Origin: Tropicimonas marinistellae
GTDB lineage: Bacteria > Pseudomonadota > Alphaproteobacteria > Rhodobacterales > Rhodobacteraceae
Reading direction: 5' to 3'
DNA length: 64,000 nt
NCBI RefSeq assembly: GCF_001509585.1
Contig: NZ_LNCI01000001.1
Location: forward strand, 661,312 to 725,311
A model generated the notes under the pieces. That model was not told the origin of the DNA, ran no database searches, and was given only the letters and a program-made list of their open reading frames with translations. Within the stretch, counting starts at the first letter, position 1. Each line of letters starts with the position of its first letter. Of this stretch, positions 27,512 through 35,940 are shown one piece after another. Made by a program: the position numbers and the translations under genes.

Positions 27512-28111
27512 GTGGCACGTACAAGCAGGGGAAACGGTGAGTTGGTGCCAGGGTCCGCGGTGAACACGGCGCGGCGGTGTCTTGCGCGTATCGGGCGCTC
27601 GGCCGGTCTCAGGCAATGGCGCGTCGCCGTGACGGGCCTTGTCTTCCTGCAGACGGCCTGCGCGGCGTTTTTTGCCTATGAGGTCTTCGGTCCGGTGCTC
27701 GGACTGCGCACATCGCCGCTGGGCTGGGGCGCGCATGAGATGATCGAGATCGGCGCGGCCGTTGGCCTTGTGATCGGTCTCTTTTTTGGCGTTGGCGCAA
27801 TCTTCTACAGCAACGCAAAGCGCCGCGAAGCCGAAGACAAACTCGCCGCGCTATCAGGTGCGTTCGGGCAGTTGCTCGAGGAGCGGTTTGGAGAATGGGG
27901 ATTGACGCCGGCGGAACACGATGTGGCGTATTTCCTCGTCAAGGGAAGCACCACGCAGGAGATTGCCGGTTATCGTGGCACCTCCGAAGGCACCGTGAAG
28001 GCGCAGACAGCCGCGATTTATCGCAAGGCCGGTGTGTCTGGTCGCTCCCAGCTCGTCAGCCTCTTCATCGAGGATCTCATGCATGTCGATTTGCCCGGGC
28101 AGGTCGGCTAG
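27512..28111 (+). CDS. Membrane-anchored LuxR-type transcriptional regulator
   Basis: 199 residues with an unusual layout: cytoplasmic N-terminus, two membrane helices (about 39-58 and 78-100), a short coiled linker (102-125, NAKRREAEDKLAALSGAFGQ) and a C-terminal LuxR/GerE helix-turn-helix (130-188, with LTPAEHDVAYFLVKGSTTQEIA and SEGTVKAQTAAIYRKAGV). No receiver or autoinducer domain is present, so any signal probably comes through the membrane or from a partner. The GTG at 27512 is tentative; TTG/GTG codons about ten codons later sit after AGGGGA and could be the true start. Confidence 0.8.
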   Translation: MARTSRGNGELVPGSAVNTARRCLARIGRSAGLRQWRVAVTGLVFLQTACAAFFAYEVFGPVLGLRTSPLGWGAHEMIEIGAAVGLVIGLFFGVGAIFYSNAKRREAEDKLAALSGAFGQLLEERFGEWGLTPAEHDVAYFLVKGSTTQEIAGYRGTSEGTVKAQTAAIYRKAGVSGRSQLVSLFIEDLMHVDLPGQVG

Positions 28112-28165
28112 GCGCGCGTCTCGCGGCGCAGGAGGGCGCGTGGAAGGGGGAGTGACGATTTCCGG

Positions 28166-28549
28166 TCAGACACCCGCCTGCGGCAGCGCGTTTTCATAGA
28201 GTATCTCGAGCGGCACGATCTCCAGCGCACGCCTGTGGGTGGCCGCGAGATTGACCTGCGGTGCGCACCCTTCGTCGTGGGCTTGCAGAAACCGCCCGGC
28301 GCAGAGGCACCAGTGGTCTCCCGGCTTCAATCCTGGGAAGCGGAAGTCGGGTCTCGGCGTGGACAGGTCATTGCCGACGTATTTCGAGTAGGCGAGGAAC
28401 TCCTCTGTCATTATGGCACAGACCGTATGGCTGCCATGATCCTCCGCGCAGGTATTGCAGGCGCCGTCCCGGAAAAACCCGGTGAGAGGATCGCTTGAAC
28501 AGGGCTGAAGTGCGCCGCCGAGCACATTGATTGAAGGGTCTTTCTGCAT
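28166..28549 (-). CDS. DUF2237 family protein
   Basis: 127-residue soluble protein of the DUF2237 family (function unknown). Family features visible are NVLGGALQPCSSDPLTGFFRDG, HTVCAIMTEEFL, GNDLSTPRPDFRFPGLKPGDHWCLCA and ATHRRALEIVPLE. Five or six conserved cysteines suggest metal binding, which is inference. ATG at 28547-28549 follows GCGAGG at six bases; a GTG two codons earlier is less well placed. It converges on the LuxR-type gene and lies downstream of pth. Confidence 0.85.
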   Translation of the reverse strand: MQKDPSINVLGGALQPCSSDPLTGFFRDGACNTCAEDHGSHTVCAIMTEEFLAYSKYVGNDLSTPRPDFRFPGLKPGDHWCLCAGRFLQAHDEGCAPQVNLAATHRRALEIVPLEILYENALPQAGV

Positions 28550-28760
28550 ATTCACCTCGCCACTAGTGTCCTGTCAGGATAGGGCGTGCAGAGTTTCTGT
28601 CGAGAGGCCGCCCCGCGCGACACTCCCGGCCGGTGTAGATCGTGGTCCCAACTCGGGGCCCGGCTGCCATCGGATGTCCAGAGTGGCGCAGCCGTAGACG
28701 CGCGCCGACCCCGAACGGACCCCGTTCGGGCAGTGCCGAGTTCGCGCGGATCGGCGCGGG

Positions 28761-29447
28761 TCAGCGGAACCGGTCCACCAGTTTTTGGAGTGAAGAGCGT
28801 GTGTCCGTCGCCACATCGGCCTTTGCCGCCGGCGTGGCCGATGTGGCATCGGCCTTGGGCGGTGTCGTTGAGGAGCGCGGCGGGTTCACCCGCAGCGCGA
28901 TTGCGTTCATGAACTTGCCCGGGTCGCCGGCGGCCAATGCCGGGGCGCCGTCGCCGATCCCGCGCAGCAAATCGTCCAGCCAGCCGGCATCCGCCTTCGG
29001 GAAGTCACGCAAGACGTAGCCGGAAACGGCATCCTTGTGGCCGGGGTGGCCGATACCGAGCCGCACGCGGCGGTATTCCGGCCCGATGGAGGCGTGAATC
29101 GAGCGCAAGCCATTGTGCCCGGCATGGCCGCCGCCCTGTTTTACCCGGACCTTGCCCGGCGCCAGATCCAACTCGTCGTGAAATACCGTCACATCATCCG
29201 GCTGCAGCTTGAAGAAACGCATCGCCTCGCCCACGGATTGCCCCGACCGGTTCATGAAGGTTTCCGGTTTGAGCAACAGGATCTTGTCGCTCCCAAGCCT
29301 GCCTTCTGACACCGCACCCTGGAATTTGCCGCGCCAGGGACCGAACCCGTGATCTGCGGCGATCTGGTCCACCGCCATGAAGCCGATATTGTGCCGGTTC
29401 TGGGCGTATTTTGCGCCGGGATTTCCGAGGCCGACGAAGAGTTGCAC
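28761..29447 (-). CDS. pth: Peptidyl-tRNA hydrolase
   Basis: Recycles tRNA by cleaving peptidyl-tRNA released from stalled ribosomes. GTG start gives 228 residues. Catalytic His19 (QNRHNIGF) and Asp94 ([11 protein letters not shown]), plus [13 protein letters not shown] and the [17 protein letters not shown] segment. Residues 190-228 form an Ala/Thr/Lys/Pro-rich tail longer than the roughly 190-residue E. coli enzyme. In this family pth is usually next to rplY; here a monooxygenase-fold gene on the other strand lies between them. Confidence 0.95.
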   Translation of the reverse strand: MQLFVGLGNPGAKYAQNRHNIGFMAVDQIAADHGFGPWRGKFQGAVSEGRLGSDKILLLKPETFMNRSGQSVGEAMRFFKLQPDDVTVFHDELDLAPGKVRVKQGGGHAGHNGLRSIHASIGPEYRRVRLGIGHPGHKDAVSGYVLRDFPKADAGWLDDLLRGIGDGAPALAAGDPGKFMNAIALRVNPPRSSTTPPKADATSATPAAKADVATDTRSSLQKLVDRFR

Positions 29448-29554
29448 GGTATCGTGTCCTGATCCGATCTGGTTGACGTTCAGCTTCTCATGCCGTGAAG
29501 TGCGACGCAACGCCAGCCCCTATGCCAGCCGTTCCCCCGAATACAGGAGATGAA

Positions 29555-29866
29555 ATGTATCTGACCATGAATCGGTTCCGTGTGAAGCCGGGCAGCGAGG
29601 AAACGTTCGAGGATGTCTGGAAGGGCCGCGACTCGCAGCTTCCGGAGGTGCCGGGCTTCGTTGCCTTCCACCTCATGAAAGGACCGGAGAAAGACGGCTA
29701 CCGTCTCTACGCCTCGCATACGATGTGGGAGAGCGAGCAGGCTTTCGTCGACTGGACGAAATCGGAGGCTTTCCGAAAGGCCCATGCCGGTGCGCGGGGC
29801 GGAATGGACATTTATCTTGGTCCGCCAGAGCTGGAAGTGTTCGATTCCGTTCAGTCAATCGGCTGA
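29555..29866 (+). CDS. Antibiotic-biosynthesis-monooxygenase-fold protein (HmoA/IsdG-like)
   Basis: 103-residue ferredoxin-like-fold protein of the ABM family. MYLTMNRFRVKPG start, then the conserved stretch around VPGFVAFHLMKGP and SHTMWESEQAFVDWTKSEAF resemble haem-degrading monooxygenases (HmoA/IsdG type), where Asn, Trp and His act in haem binding. Asn6 and Trp residues are present, but activity on haem is inferred. ATG at 29555 follows CAGGAG. Inserted between pth and rplY on the opposite strand. Confidence 0.75.
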   Translation: MYLTMNRFRVKPGSEETFEDVWKGRDSQLPEVPGFVAFHLMKGPEKDGYRLYASHTMWESEQAFVDWTKSEAFRKAHAGARGGMDIYLGPPELEVFDSVQSIG

Positions 29867-29889
29867 TCGGGCGCACGGCGGGTGCGTGC

Positions 29890-29928
29890 AAATGGGAAAG
29901 GCCCCGGCGGTCATCGACCGGCGGGGCC
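29890..29928 (-). terminator. Probable terminator of rplY
   Basis: GGCCCCGGCGG (29900-29910) and CCGGCGGGGCC (29918-29928) form an 11-bp stem with one G-G mismatch and a 7-base loop. On the minus strand it is followed by TTTCCCATTT, so it can stop transcripts leaving rplY. Confidence 0.65.
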
Positions 29929-29945
29929 CTGAGCGATCGGCGTGA

Positions 29946-29968
29946 GCGGGGGGCACATGTGCCCCCGC
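29946..29968. repeat. GC-rich palindrome after rplY
   Basis: GGGGGCACATGTGCCCCC (29949-29966) is a perfect 18-bp palindrome, extended by GC/GC pairs on each side with one unpaired G. It lies 5 bp after the rplY stop and upstream of the terminator stem. It could stabilise the mRNA end; no known site type is recognised. Confidence 0.5.
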
Positions 29969-29973
29969 GGCTA

Positions 29974-30603
29974 TCACACCTCTTCGGTGTCTTCGACTTC
30001 CTCTTCGTCGTCGTCGTCGCCGCCGGCAGACAAGCCGGACGGTGCGGAGATCGACGCGATGTTGAAGTCGCGGTCAATGGTCGGCTTCGCGCCTTCCGGC
30101 AGGTTGACCATCGAGATCGACACGTGATCGTTGATGTCGAGGCCCGCGAGCGAGATTTCTACCTTTTCGGGAATCTCGCCGGCCGTCACGACAAGCTCGA
30201 TCTCCGGGCGAACCACCGTCAGAACGCCGCCACGCTTGATGCCGGGGCTGTCCTTTTCGTCGGTGAATTCGACTGGGATGAAAAGGTTGACCTTCGAGTT
30301 CCGGCGCAGGCGCATGAAATCGACATGCGTCGGAAGGTCCTTGACCACATCGCGCTGCACGCCGCGGCAGATGACGCGCACGTCCTCCATTCCCTCGACC
30401 TTCATGTTGAAGAGCGTCGAGAGGAAGCGGCCGGATTTCAGGCGCTTCATGAGCACGTTGAAGGGGATGTTGATGGCGACGGGGTCATCGCCCCCGCCAT
30501 AGATGATGCCGGGCACAAGGCCCTCACGGCGAGCTTGACGGGCGGCCCCCTTGCCTGTCCCCGTGCGCACCGTGGCTTCAAGATTCGGAATCTCACCAGC
30601 CAT
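29974..30603 (-). CDS. rplY: 50S ribosomal protein L25/Ctc (long form)
   Basis: 5S-rRNA-binding ribosomal protein of the Ctc (general stress) form. 209 residues: N-terminal L25 domain (about 5-95, with [15 protein letters not shown]) and C-terminal TL5/Ctc beta domain (about 100-190), ending in an acidic tail [17 protein letters not shown] at 30601-30603 follows CAGGAGACGACC. Divergent from the phasin-like gene. Confidence 0.95.
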   Translation of the reverse strand: MAGEIPNLEATVRTGTGKGAARQARREGLVPGIIYGGGDDPVAINIPFNVLMKRLKSGRFLSTLFNMKVEGMEDVRVICRGVQRDVVKDLPTHVDFMRLRRNSKVNLFIPVEFTDEKDSPGIKRGGVLTVVRPEIELVVTAGEIPEKVEISLAGLDINDHVSISMVNLPEGAKPTIDRDFNIASISAPSGLSAGGDDDDEEEVEDTEEV

Positions 30604-30753
30604 TGGTCGTCTCCTGATTGCGGGCATCCTCCAAGGGTGTATGCCCAGTGTGTTCGAAGCCGGCCGTATAGGCGCAAATCGCCGCGTTGGAAAGGGCAAA
30701 TCGAACGGTGCCCGTACGCAGATCCGTTGCACGCGAGACATTTCGCGCGGAAG

Positions 30754-30767
30754 TTGATTTCAATCAA
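30754..30767 (+). promoter_or_regulatory. Perfect FNR/FnrL-type box
   Basis: TTGAT-TTCA-ATCAA matches the FNR consensus TTGAT-N4-ATCAA at all ten defined positions. It is centred about 76 bp upstream of the phasin-like ATG and about 157 bp upstream of the rplY ATG. A -10-like TCTAAT (30794-30799) downstream would place the box at about -41 to -45, the class II activator position, for transcription toward the phasin-like gene. Confidence 0.7.
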
Positions 30768-30836
30768 GGTAAACCGTCTAACCCTGCGTCACGTCTAATG
30801 GGCAGAACGCGAATCGTGGCTGGGGAGGACACGAGG

Positions 30837-31187
30837 ATGAGCACAACGCCCAAGGAGCCCGCGGGCTCCGGCAAGGACCGCATGGCCGAGTATATGATTG
30901 ATTGGCAAAAGACCGGGTTCGGCACTCTCTTCTGGATGAGTCCTGTCTGGGTGCGCGCCATGTCGGATGTCTCGGCTGAAGTTGCGCAATTCGTGAGCGA
31001 GCGGATTCGAGAGGATGTGCGGACGCAGCAGGAAATCCTGCAGTGCCGCGATCCGGTCGAACTGCGAGAGATACAGGGCCGGTTTCTCAAGACCGCCTTC
31101 GACCAGTACAGTGCCGAAACGGGCAGGCTCGTGCGCCTGCAGCGGGCGGTGCTCGACGAGTTGACAGGCAGGACTGCTGACGGCTGA
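30837..31187 (+). CDS. Phasin-family protein (Phasin_2-like)
   Basis: 116-residue mostly helical protein. After a short polar start it has an amphipathic helix DWQKTGFGTLFWMSPVWVRAMSDVSAEVAQF, then charged helices with Gln/Glu/Arg (RTQQEILQCRDPVELREIQGRFLKTAFDQYSAETGRL). This helix-D-P-V-E-L pattern is typical of PHA-granule phasins. ATG at 30837 follows GGAGGACACGAGG. Behind a perfect FNR-type box and ended by a strong terminator, so a single-gene transcript; separate from the main PHA locus at 40-45 kb. Confidence 0.7.
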   Translation: MSTTPKEPAGSGKDRMAEYMIDWQKTGFGTLFWMSPVWVRAMSDVSAEVAQFVSERIREDVRTQQEILQCRDPVELREIQGRFLKTAFDQYSAETGRLVRLQRAVLDELTGRTADG

Positions 31188-31268
31188 GTACCGTCAACCG
31201 GTGCGTGGGCCGGGGAGGACCCGAAAGGGGCGGCGCACGTGCATACCCGGAAAGAACCGTGACCCTGG

Positions 31269-31306
31269 CTGCCGCCTTGCCGTGAAGGCAAGGCGGCAGT
31301 TGTTTT
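31269..31306 (+). terminator. Rho-independent terminator of the phasin-like gene
   Basis: Perfect 13-bp stem CTGCCGCCTTGCC / GGCAAGGCGGCAG with a GTGAA loop, followed by TTGTTTT. It lies 82 bp after the phasin-like stop. Confidence 0.93.
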
Positions 31307-31720
31307 GTGGGCAGGACCCCAATCGGGCCGTTTCGGCGGCGTTCCCTGGACCGACGGTGTGAGCTGGCGATTGATTTCCTCGGAGAGCGGCTTTCGGGAG
31401 CGGTGGATCTCGCTGCCGAAGGTGTTTTTCGGTCGCGCTTGACGATGAAACGGGCGGCGGACGTGCCGACTCACTGCGGGTTGGGAGCAGAACTCCCGGT
31501 TCCAAGCCGAGGAGTTGCGCCGTTCTCGCCGCTTTGGAGACTCCGTGTGGGCGTGGCAGATTGGCGCAATGGGAGCGCTACCAAGCCGCGTTTGACCCTG
31601 TGGCGCTTCGGTTTTGCTCCGTTTGGACGTGGTTTGAGGGTATGGCCGCTGTCACGGAATTCGACACCCGATCGCCCGGCGCTGGGGGCAGGCAGGCGCC
31701 TCGAGGAACCGGGCGCAGGC

Positions 31721-31912
31721 ATGAAAACCATTGTAGCATTGGGCACTGCGGTATTGCTGCGCCTGCAATATCAACCTGCTGCGGTCAAATGGCGGGATGG
31801 CCGTGTTGGCGCTCAGGTGCTCGGGAATACGCCATCTCACGGTCGTAAGGTGCGGTATTCGCGCCTAGAGATGCGTCAACCGCCGTACTGGGTGGGCGGA
31901 ATTGCCGGGTGA
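31721..31912 (+). CDS. Doubtful short ORF with hydrophobic start
   Basis: 63-codon frame beginning MKTIVALGTAVLL, which looks like the start of a signal or lipoprotein peptide, but the rest is basic and lacks any family feature. A +1 shift right after TTGCTG would read on as ...ACNINLL, which resembles a lipobox with a short tail ending at 31867-31869, so a frame-shifted lipoprotein relic is possible. No good ribosome site. Listed only because the start is suggestive. Confidence 0.2.
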   Translation: MKTIVALGTAVLLRLQYQPAAVKWRDGRVGAQVLGNTPSHGRKVRYSRLEMRQPPYWVGGIAG

Positions 31913-32046
31913 CAAAGGATTCTGCATCAGTAAGACCACGGTCGGGGCCTTTGCCCCGAAAAACGAGCTTCACCTGCATCGCGGCATGACGGCCTTTGAC
32001 CGCTGACGCTGCCGCAATGTCCCTATTGTGAAATGAGGAACTGACC

Positions 32047-33048
32047 ATGACAGTCAAAGTAGCCATTAACGGTTTCGGCCGTATCGGACGCAACGTTCTC
32101 CGTGCTATCGTCGAGAACGGCCGCGACGATATCGAAGTCGTGGCGATCAACGATCTGGGTCCGGTCGAGACGAACGCGCACCTCATCCGCTTTGACTCGG
32201 TGCACGGCCGCTTCCCCGGTGAAGTAAAAACCACCGAAGACACCATCGACATTGGCCGCGGCCCGATCAAGGTGACCGCGATCCGTGACCCGAAGGAACT
32301 GCCTTGGGGCGACGTCGATGTTGCGATGGAATGCACCGGCATCTTCACCGCGCGCGACAAGGCCGCGCTGCACCTTGAGAACGGCTCCAAGCGCGTGCTG
32401 ATCTCCGCCCCGGGCGCCGGTGCCGACAAGACCGTCGTCTTCGGCGTCAACGACGATGTGCTGACCGCCGAAGATCTCGTCGTCTCCAACGCCTCCTGCA
32501 CCACCAACTGCCTCTCTCCGTTTGCCAAGGCGATCAACGACGCCATCGGCATCGAGAAGGGCATGATGACCACGATCCACTCCTACACCGGCGACCAGCC
32601 GACGCTGGACACGCTGCACAAGGACCTCTACCGCGCCCGCGCCGCCGCCATGTCGATGATCCCGACCTCCACCGGCGCCGCCAAGGCCGTTGGCCTTGTG
32701 CTGCCGGATCTGGCCGGCAAGCTGGACGGCTTTGCCATCCGCGTGCCCACGCCGAACGTCTCCGTTGTCGATCTGAAGTTCATCGCCAAGCGGGAAACCT
32801 CGGTGGAGGAAATCAACGCCGCGATCAAGGCCGCTGCCGATGGTCCGATGAAGGGCATTCTGGGCTACACCGACAAGCCCAATGTCTCCATCGACTTCAA
32901 CCACGACCCGCATTCGTCGATCTTCCACCTGGATCAGACCAAGGTCATGGACGGCACGCTCTGCTCGGTGCTGAGCTGGTACGACAACGAATGGGGCTTC
33001 TCCAACCGCATGGCCGACACCGCGGTGAAGATGGGCTCGCTGATCTGA
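32047..33048 (+). CDS. gap: Glyceraldehyde-3-phosphate dehydrogenase, type I
   Basis: NAD(P)-dependent glycolytic/gluconeogenic enzyme. 333 residues with [12 protein letters not shown] nucleotide-binding start, catalytic Cys151 ([10 protein letters not shown]) and His178 (TIHSYTGDQ). Highly biased codon use indicates high expression. GAGGAAC precedes the ATG. Ended by a strong hairpin. The gene is followed by rpe, linking it to sugar-phosphate metabolism. Confidence 0.96.
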   Translation: MTVKVAINGFGRIGRNVLRAIVENGRDDIEVVAINDLGPVETNAHLIRFDSVHGRFPGEVKTTEDTIDIGRGPIKVTAIRDPKELPWGDVDVAMECTGIFTARDKAALHLENGSKRVLISAPGAGADKTVVFGVNDDVLTAEDLVVSNASCTTNCLSPFAKAINDAIGIEKGMMTTIHSYTGDQPTLDTLHKDLYRARAAAMSMIPTSTGAAKAVGLVLPDLAGKLDGFAIRVPTPNVSVVDLKFIAKRETSVEEINAAIKAAADGPMKGILGYTDKPNVSIDFNHDPHSSIFHLDQTKVMDGTLCSVLSWYDNEWGFSNRMADTAVKMGSLI

Positions 33049-33102
33049 TTGGCTCAGCGGTACCGGGGCGTCGCCCCGAGGCTGCATAGTTGCTTGAATG
33101 TC

Positions 33103-33139
33103 GCAGGGTGCGTGGTATCACGCACCCTGCATTTCGTTT
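33103..33139 (+). terminator. Hairpin terminator after gap
   Basis: Perfect 12-bp stem GCAGGGTGCGTG-GTAT-CACGCACCCTGC (33103-33130) followed by ATTTCGTTT. Lies 54 bp after the gap stop and just before the rpe ribosome site. Termination may be partial because the T-run is interrupted. A smaller CGGGGC/GCCCCG stem lies upstream at about 33064-33078. Confidence 0.75.
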
Positions 33140-33156
33140 GGGGAGGTGGGGCAGGG

Positions 33157-33855
33157 ATGTCTTTCGACCGCAACATCAAGATAGCCCCGTCGATCCTCTC
33201 GGCGGATTTCGCCAACTTCGGCGAGGAGATCCGCGCCATCGAGGGTCAGGGCGCCGATTGGGTGCATGTGGACGTGATGGACGGCCATTTCGTGCCGAAT
33301 CTCACCTTTGGCCCGCCCGCGGTGAAGGCGTTTCGCCCCCACGTGACGACGGTGATGGACGTGCACCTGATGATCGCGCCCGTCGACCCGTATATCGAAG
33401 CCTATGCGGAGGCCGGAGCCGATGTGATCACGGCGCACCTGGAAGCCGGGCCGCATATCCACCGCACGTTGCAGGCAATTCGCGCAACGGGCGCGAAGGC
33501 CGGTCTTGCGCTCAACCCTGCAACCGGATTGGACGCGATCCCCTACTTGCTGGACATGGTCGATCTGATTTGCGTGATGACAGTCAATCCCGGCTTCGGC
33601 GGCCAGAAATTCATCCATTCGCAAATCGACAAGGTCCGCAGGCTGCGCGCGATGATCGGCGACCGGCCCGTACATATCGAGATCGATGGCGGCATCACGA
33701 CGGAGACCGCGCCACTCATGGCGGCGGCGGGCGCGGATGTTCTGGTTGCGGGGTCGGCCGTCTTCAAAGGCGGTTCCGTCGCGAACCCGGCGCCCTACGG
33801 AGCGAATATCCGGGCGATCCGAGACGCCGCCGAGGCCGTGCTCGCGACGGCCTGA
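33157..33855 (+). CDS. rpe: Ribulose-phosphate 3-epimerase
   Basis: Interconverts ribulose-5-phosphate and xylulose-5-phosphate. 232 residues, TIM barrel; IKIAPSILSADFANFGEE start, the metal-ligand HVDVMDGHFVPN, DVHLMI, MTVNPGFGGQKF and EIDGGITTETAP, then the phosphate-binding VAGSAVFKG. ATG at 33157 follows GGGAGG; an upstream in-frame ATG at 33049 would run through the gap terminator. Confidence 0.96.
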   Translation: MSFDRNIKIAPSILSADFANFGEEIRAIEGQGADWVHVDVMDGHFVPNLTFGPPAVKAFRPHVTTVMDVHLMIAPVDPYIEAYAEAGADVITAHLEAGPHIHRTLQAIRATGAKAGLALNPATGLDAIPYLLDMVDLICVMTVNPGFGGQKFIHSQIDKVRRLRAMIGDRPVHIEIDGGITTETAPLMAAAGADVLVAGSAVFKGGSVANPAPYGANIRAIRDAAEAVLATA

Positions 33856-33960
33856 TTGCGGCAGCGCAACGCTCCCGTGCGTCGAATTGTGCTATGATGT
33901 TCCTGGACCGCCGCGTGCGGCGGCGATCCCTTTTGGGCCCTGATCGAGGGAGGGAAGAAC

Positions 33961-34296
33961 ATGAGACCCGTCGTGCTGTTGGTCGGTAAGTTGCCGGATG
34001 TCATTCGCAACGTTGCAGTCGAATTGGAGGATCTGCCCATCCAGTGGCTCGGTGCGCACGACCGCGGCGAGGTGATCGCGCAACTGGAGGCCGAGCCAAA
34101 CATCCGTAGTGTCGTCGTTGGCGCCGGGCTGGATGACACGGTGCGCGGCGACCTGGTGGGCGTGATCGCGTCGCGCCGGCCGGACCTGAGCATTCATTTC
34201 AAGGACCGCGCATCCGGTTCAGCCGGCATGGCCCCGTTCGCGCGTCGTGTTGTCGAAACGGAGATGCTGCACTGGAAGGTCATCGACGTGGCGTGA
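33961..34296 (+). CDS. Conserved-looking hypothetical protein
   Basis: 111-residue soluble protein. Alternating strand-helix pattern (VVLLVGKLPD, VAVELEDLPIQWLG, RSVVVGAGLDD, DLSIHFKDR) suggests a small Rossmann- or receiver-like fold, but no phospho-acceptor or cofactor motif is evident. GGGAGGGAAGAAC precedes the ATG and is a good ribosome site, which supports expression. I do not recognise the family. Confidence 0.6.
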   Translation: MRPVVLLVGKLPDVIRNVAVELEDLPIQWLGAHDRGEVIAQLEAEPNIRSVVVGAGLDDTVRGDLVGVIASRRPDLSIHFKDRASGSAGMAPFARRVVETEMLHWKVIDVA

Positions 34297-34396
34297 GGTT
34301 TTGCCAATGACGGACAGTGCGTGGACGCGAAACGAGCATTGTCATTCAGAAAATTGAATGCGAGCATGTCTCCAGGAGATCTTGGGAGGACATGTG

Positions 34397-35320
34397 ATGG
34401 AACTGACAAGACGCGGCGCGCTCACGGGCGCGCTCGCCACAACCGTGGCTGGTGCGATCGGGCTGACCCCGCGGTGGGCGCATGCGAAGATCGAGTTGAG
34501 CGGCACGTCGGTCGAGGTGCTGAGTGACGGGCACCTGACCTTGCCGGGCGATTTCATCTTCGGTCCCATGCCCGAGGCCGAACTGACGCCCGTCCTGCAG
34601 CCATTCGGCCTCACGCCGGACCAGCCCCTGACGCCCGAATGCAATCTAACGCTGCTTCGCAAGGATGACATGGTTGTGCTTTTCGACGCGGGTTCCGGGG
34701 CGAGTTTCCAGGACAGCGCCGGCAAGATCATGGACGCGCTCAGTGCGGCTGACCTCGCGCCTGAAGACGTCACGCATGTGGTCTTCACGCATGCTCACCC
34801 GGATCACCTCTGGGGTGTGCTGGACGATTTCGACGAGCCGCTTTTCTATGAAGCGAAGCATCTTATCGGGAAGGCCGAGTGGGCCTATTGGATGGACCCC
34901 GCAACGGTCGACACGATCGGCGCCGAGCGTGCGGCCTTCGCCGTGGGCGCGAAACGGCGATTGGAAACGATGGCAGATGCGATGCAGTTCTTTGAAGATG
35001 GCGAGGAAATCCTGCCCGGCGTCGCGGCACACATGACGCCCGGGCACACGCCCGGACACATGTCGTTCGAAATCCGTTCCGGAAGTGAGAGCGTGATGGT
35101 GCTCGGCGATGCGATCGGCAACCATCATGTCGCCTTCGCCCGACCGGACTGGCCCTCCGGCTCCGATCAGGATCAGCCTCTGGCAGCGGCAACGCGTAAC
35201 AAACTCATGGAAAGATTGGCCTCCGAGCAGATGCGGTTTGTCGGATTCCACCTTCCGGGAGGGATTGGGCGTGCGGAGCGGGACGGATCGTCCTATCGTT
35301 TTGTCGCGCACGAAGGCTGA
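34397..35320 (+). CDS. Tat-exported metallo-beta-lactamase-fold hydrolase
   Basis: 307 residues. The N-terminus has a twin-arginine pattern (LTRRGALTGALATT) and a hydrophobic stretch ending WAHA, so export in folded form is likely. The MBL metal site is THAHPDH (His132, His134, Asp136, His137), then MTPGHTPGHMSFEI and GDAIGNHH. This is the lactonase/AHL-hydrolase-like branch of MBL enzymes. Substrate unknown. Start chosen by GGGAGGACATGTG upstream. Confidence 0.85.
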   Translation: MELTRRGALTGALATTVAGAIGLTPRWAHAKIELSGTSVEVLSDGHLTLPGDFIFGPMPEAELTPVLQPFGLTPDQPLTPECNLTLLRKDDMVVLFDAGSGASFQDSAGKIMDALSAADLAPEDVTHVVFTHAHPDHLWGVLDDFDEPLFYEAKHLIGKAEWAYWMDPATVDTIGAERAAFAVGAKRRLETMADAMQFFEDGEEILPGVAAHMTPGHTPGHMSFEIRSGSESVMVLGDAIGNHHVAFARPDWPSGSDQDQPLAAATRNKLMERLASEQMRFVGFHLPGGIGRAERDGSSYRFVAHEG

Positions 35321-35385
35321 TACTCGGTCTGCAACCGGCCGGGTAGGAGGCCCGAGTCCGGACATTCCTTTAGGAGACATTGAAC

Positions 35386-35940
35386 ATGGCCGCCATCCCT
35401 CCGGTCTGCGACTTCGGTTGGAAAGCCCCCGAGTTCACCCTGCCCGGAACCGACGGGCGCGATCACAGGTTGTCGGAGTTTGCCGGCCCCAAGGGCACCC
35501 TGGTGATGTTCATCTGCAACCACTGTCCGTACGTGCTGGCGGTCATCGACCGGATCGTGCGCGACGGCCGGGACCTGCAGGCGCTGGGGATCGGCGTGGT
35601 GGCGATCTGCGCGAACGATGCGACGACTCATCCTGCCGACAGTTTCGACAACATGAAGGTGAAGGCAGCGGAGTGGGGCTTGCCGTTTCCCTATCTCCGC
35701 GACGAAAGCCAGAATGTTGCGCATGCCTACGATGCGGCCTGCACTCCGGATTTTTTCGGTTTCAACGCGGACATGGAACTGCAGTACCGCGGGCGTCTTG
35801 ACGCATCCCGCAACAAGGCCGGCCCCGAGGACTTGCGGCGCGATCTCTACGAGGCCATGAAACAGGTGGCCGAAACCGGGTTCGGCCCGAAAGAGCAGGT
35901 GCCCTCGATGGGGTGCTCGATCAAGTGGAAAGCCGCATGA
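35386..35940 (+). CDS. Thioredoxin-family redoxin
   Basis: 184-residue AhpC/TSA-like redoxin with no signal peptide. Active-site pair Cys44-x2-Cys47 (FICNHCPYV), then ICANDATTHPADSF and TPDFFGFN (cis-Pro loop), the pattern of thioredoxin-family proteins found with gph-like genes. TAGGAG precedes the ATG at 35386; a TTG two codons earlier is less likely. Its stop overlaps the next start (ATGA), so it is coupled to the phosphoglycolate phosphatase. Confidence 0.85.
   Translation: MAAIPPVCDFGWKAPEFTLPGTDGRDHRLSEFAGPKGTLVMFICNHCPYVLAVIDRIVRDGRDLQALGIGVVAICANDATTHPADSFDNMKVKAAEWGLPFPYLRDESQNVAHAYDAACTPDFFGFNADMELQYRGRLDASRNKAGPEDLRRDLYEAMKQVAETGFGPKEQVPSMGCSIKWKAA

Larger units (their letters stand above)
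31188..32046. other. Intergenic region between phasin-like gene and gap (about 860 bp)
   Basis: Contains the terminator at 31269-31306, a 6-bp hairpin CGGGGC-CTTT-GCCCCG at 31943-31958, and a doubtful short frame at 31721-31912. The stretch 31557-31600 recalls a tRNA D-arm (GGCGCAATGGGAGCGC) but has no matching acceptor or T-arm. Longer frames on both strands show no family features. Confidence 0.45.

Noticed and set aside
31557..31620. Possible tRNA (D-arm-like GGCGCAATGGGAGCGC)
   Set aside because: No T-arm (GTTCGAATC-like), no acceptor pairing and no anticodon stem of five pairs could be found.
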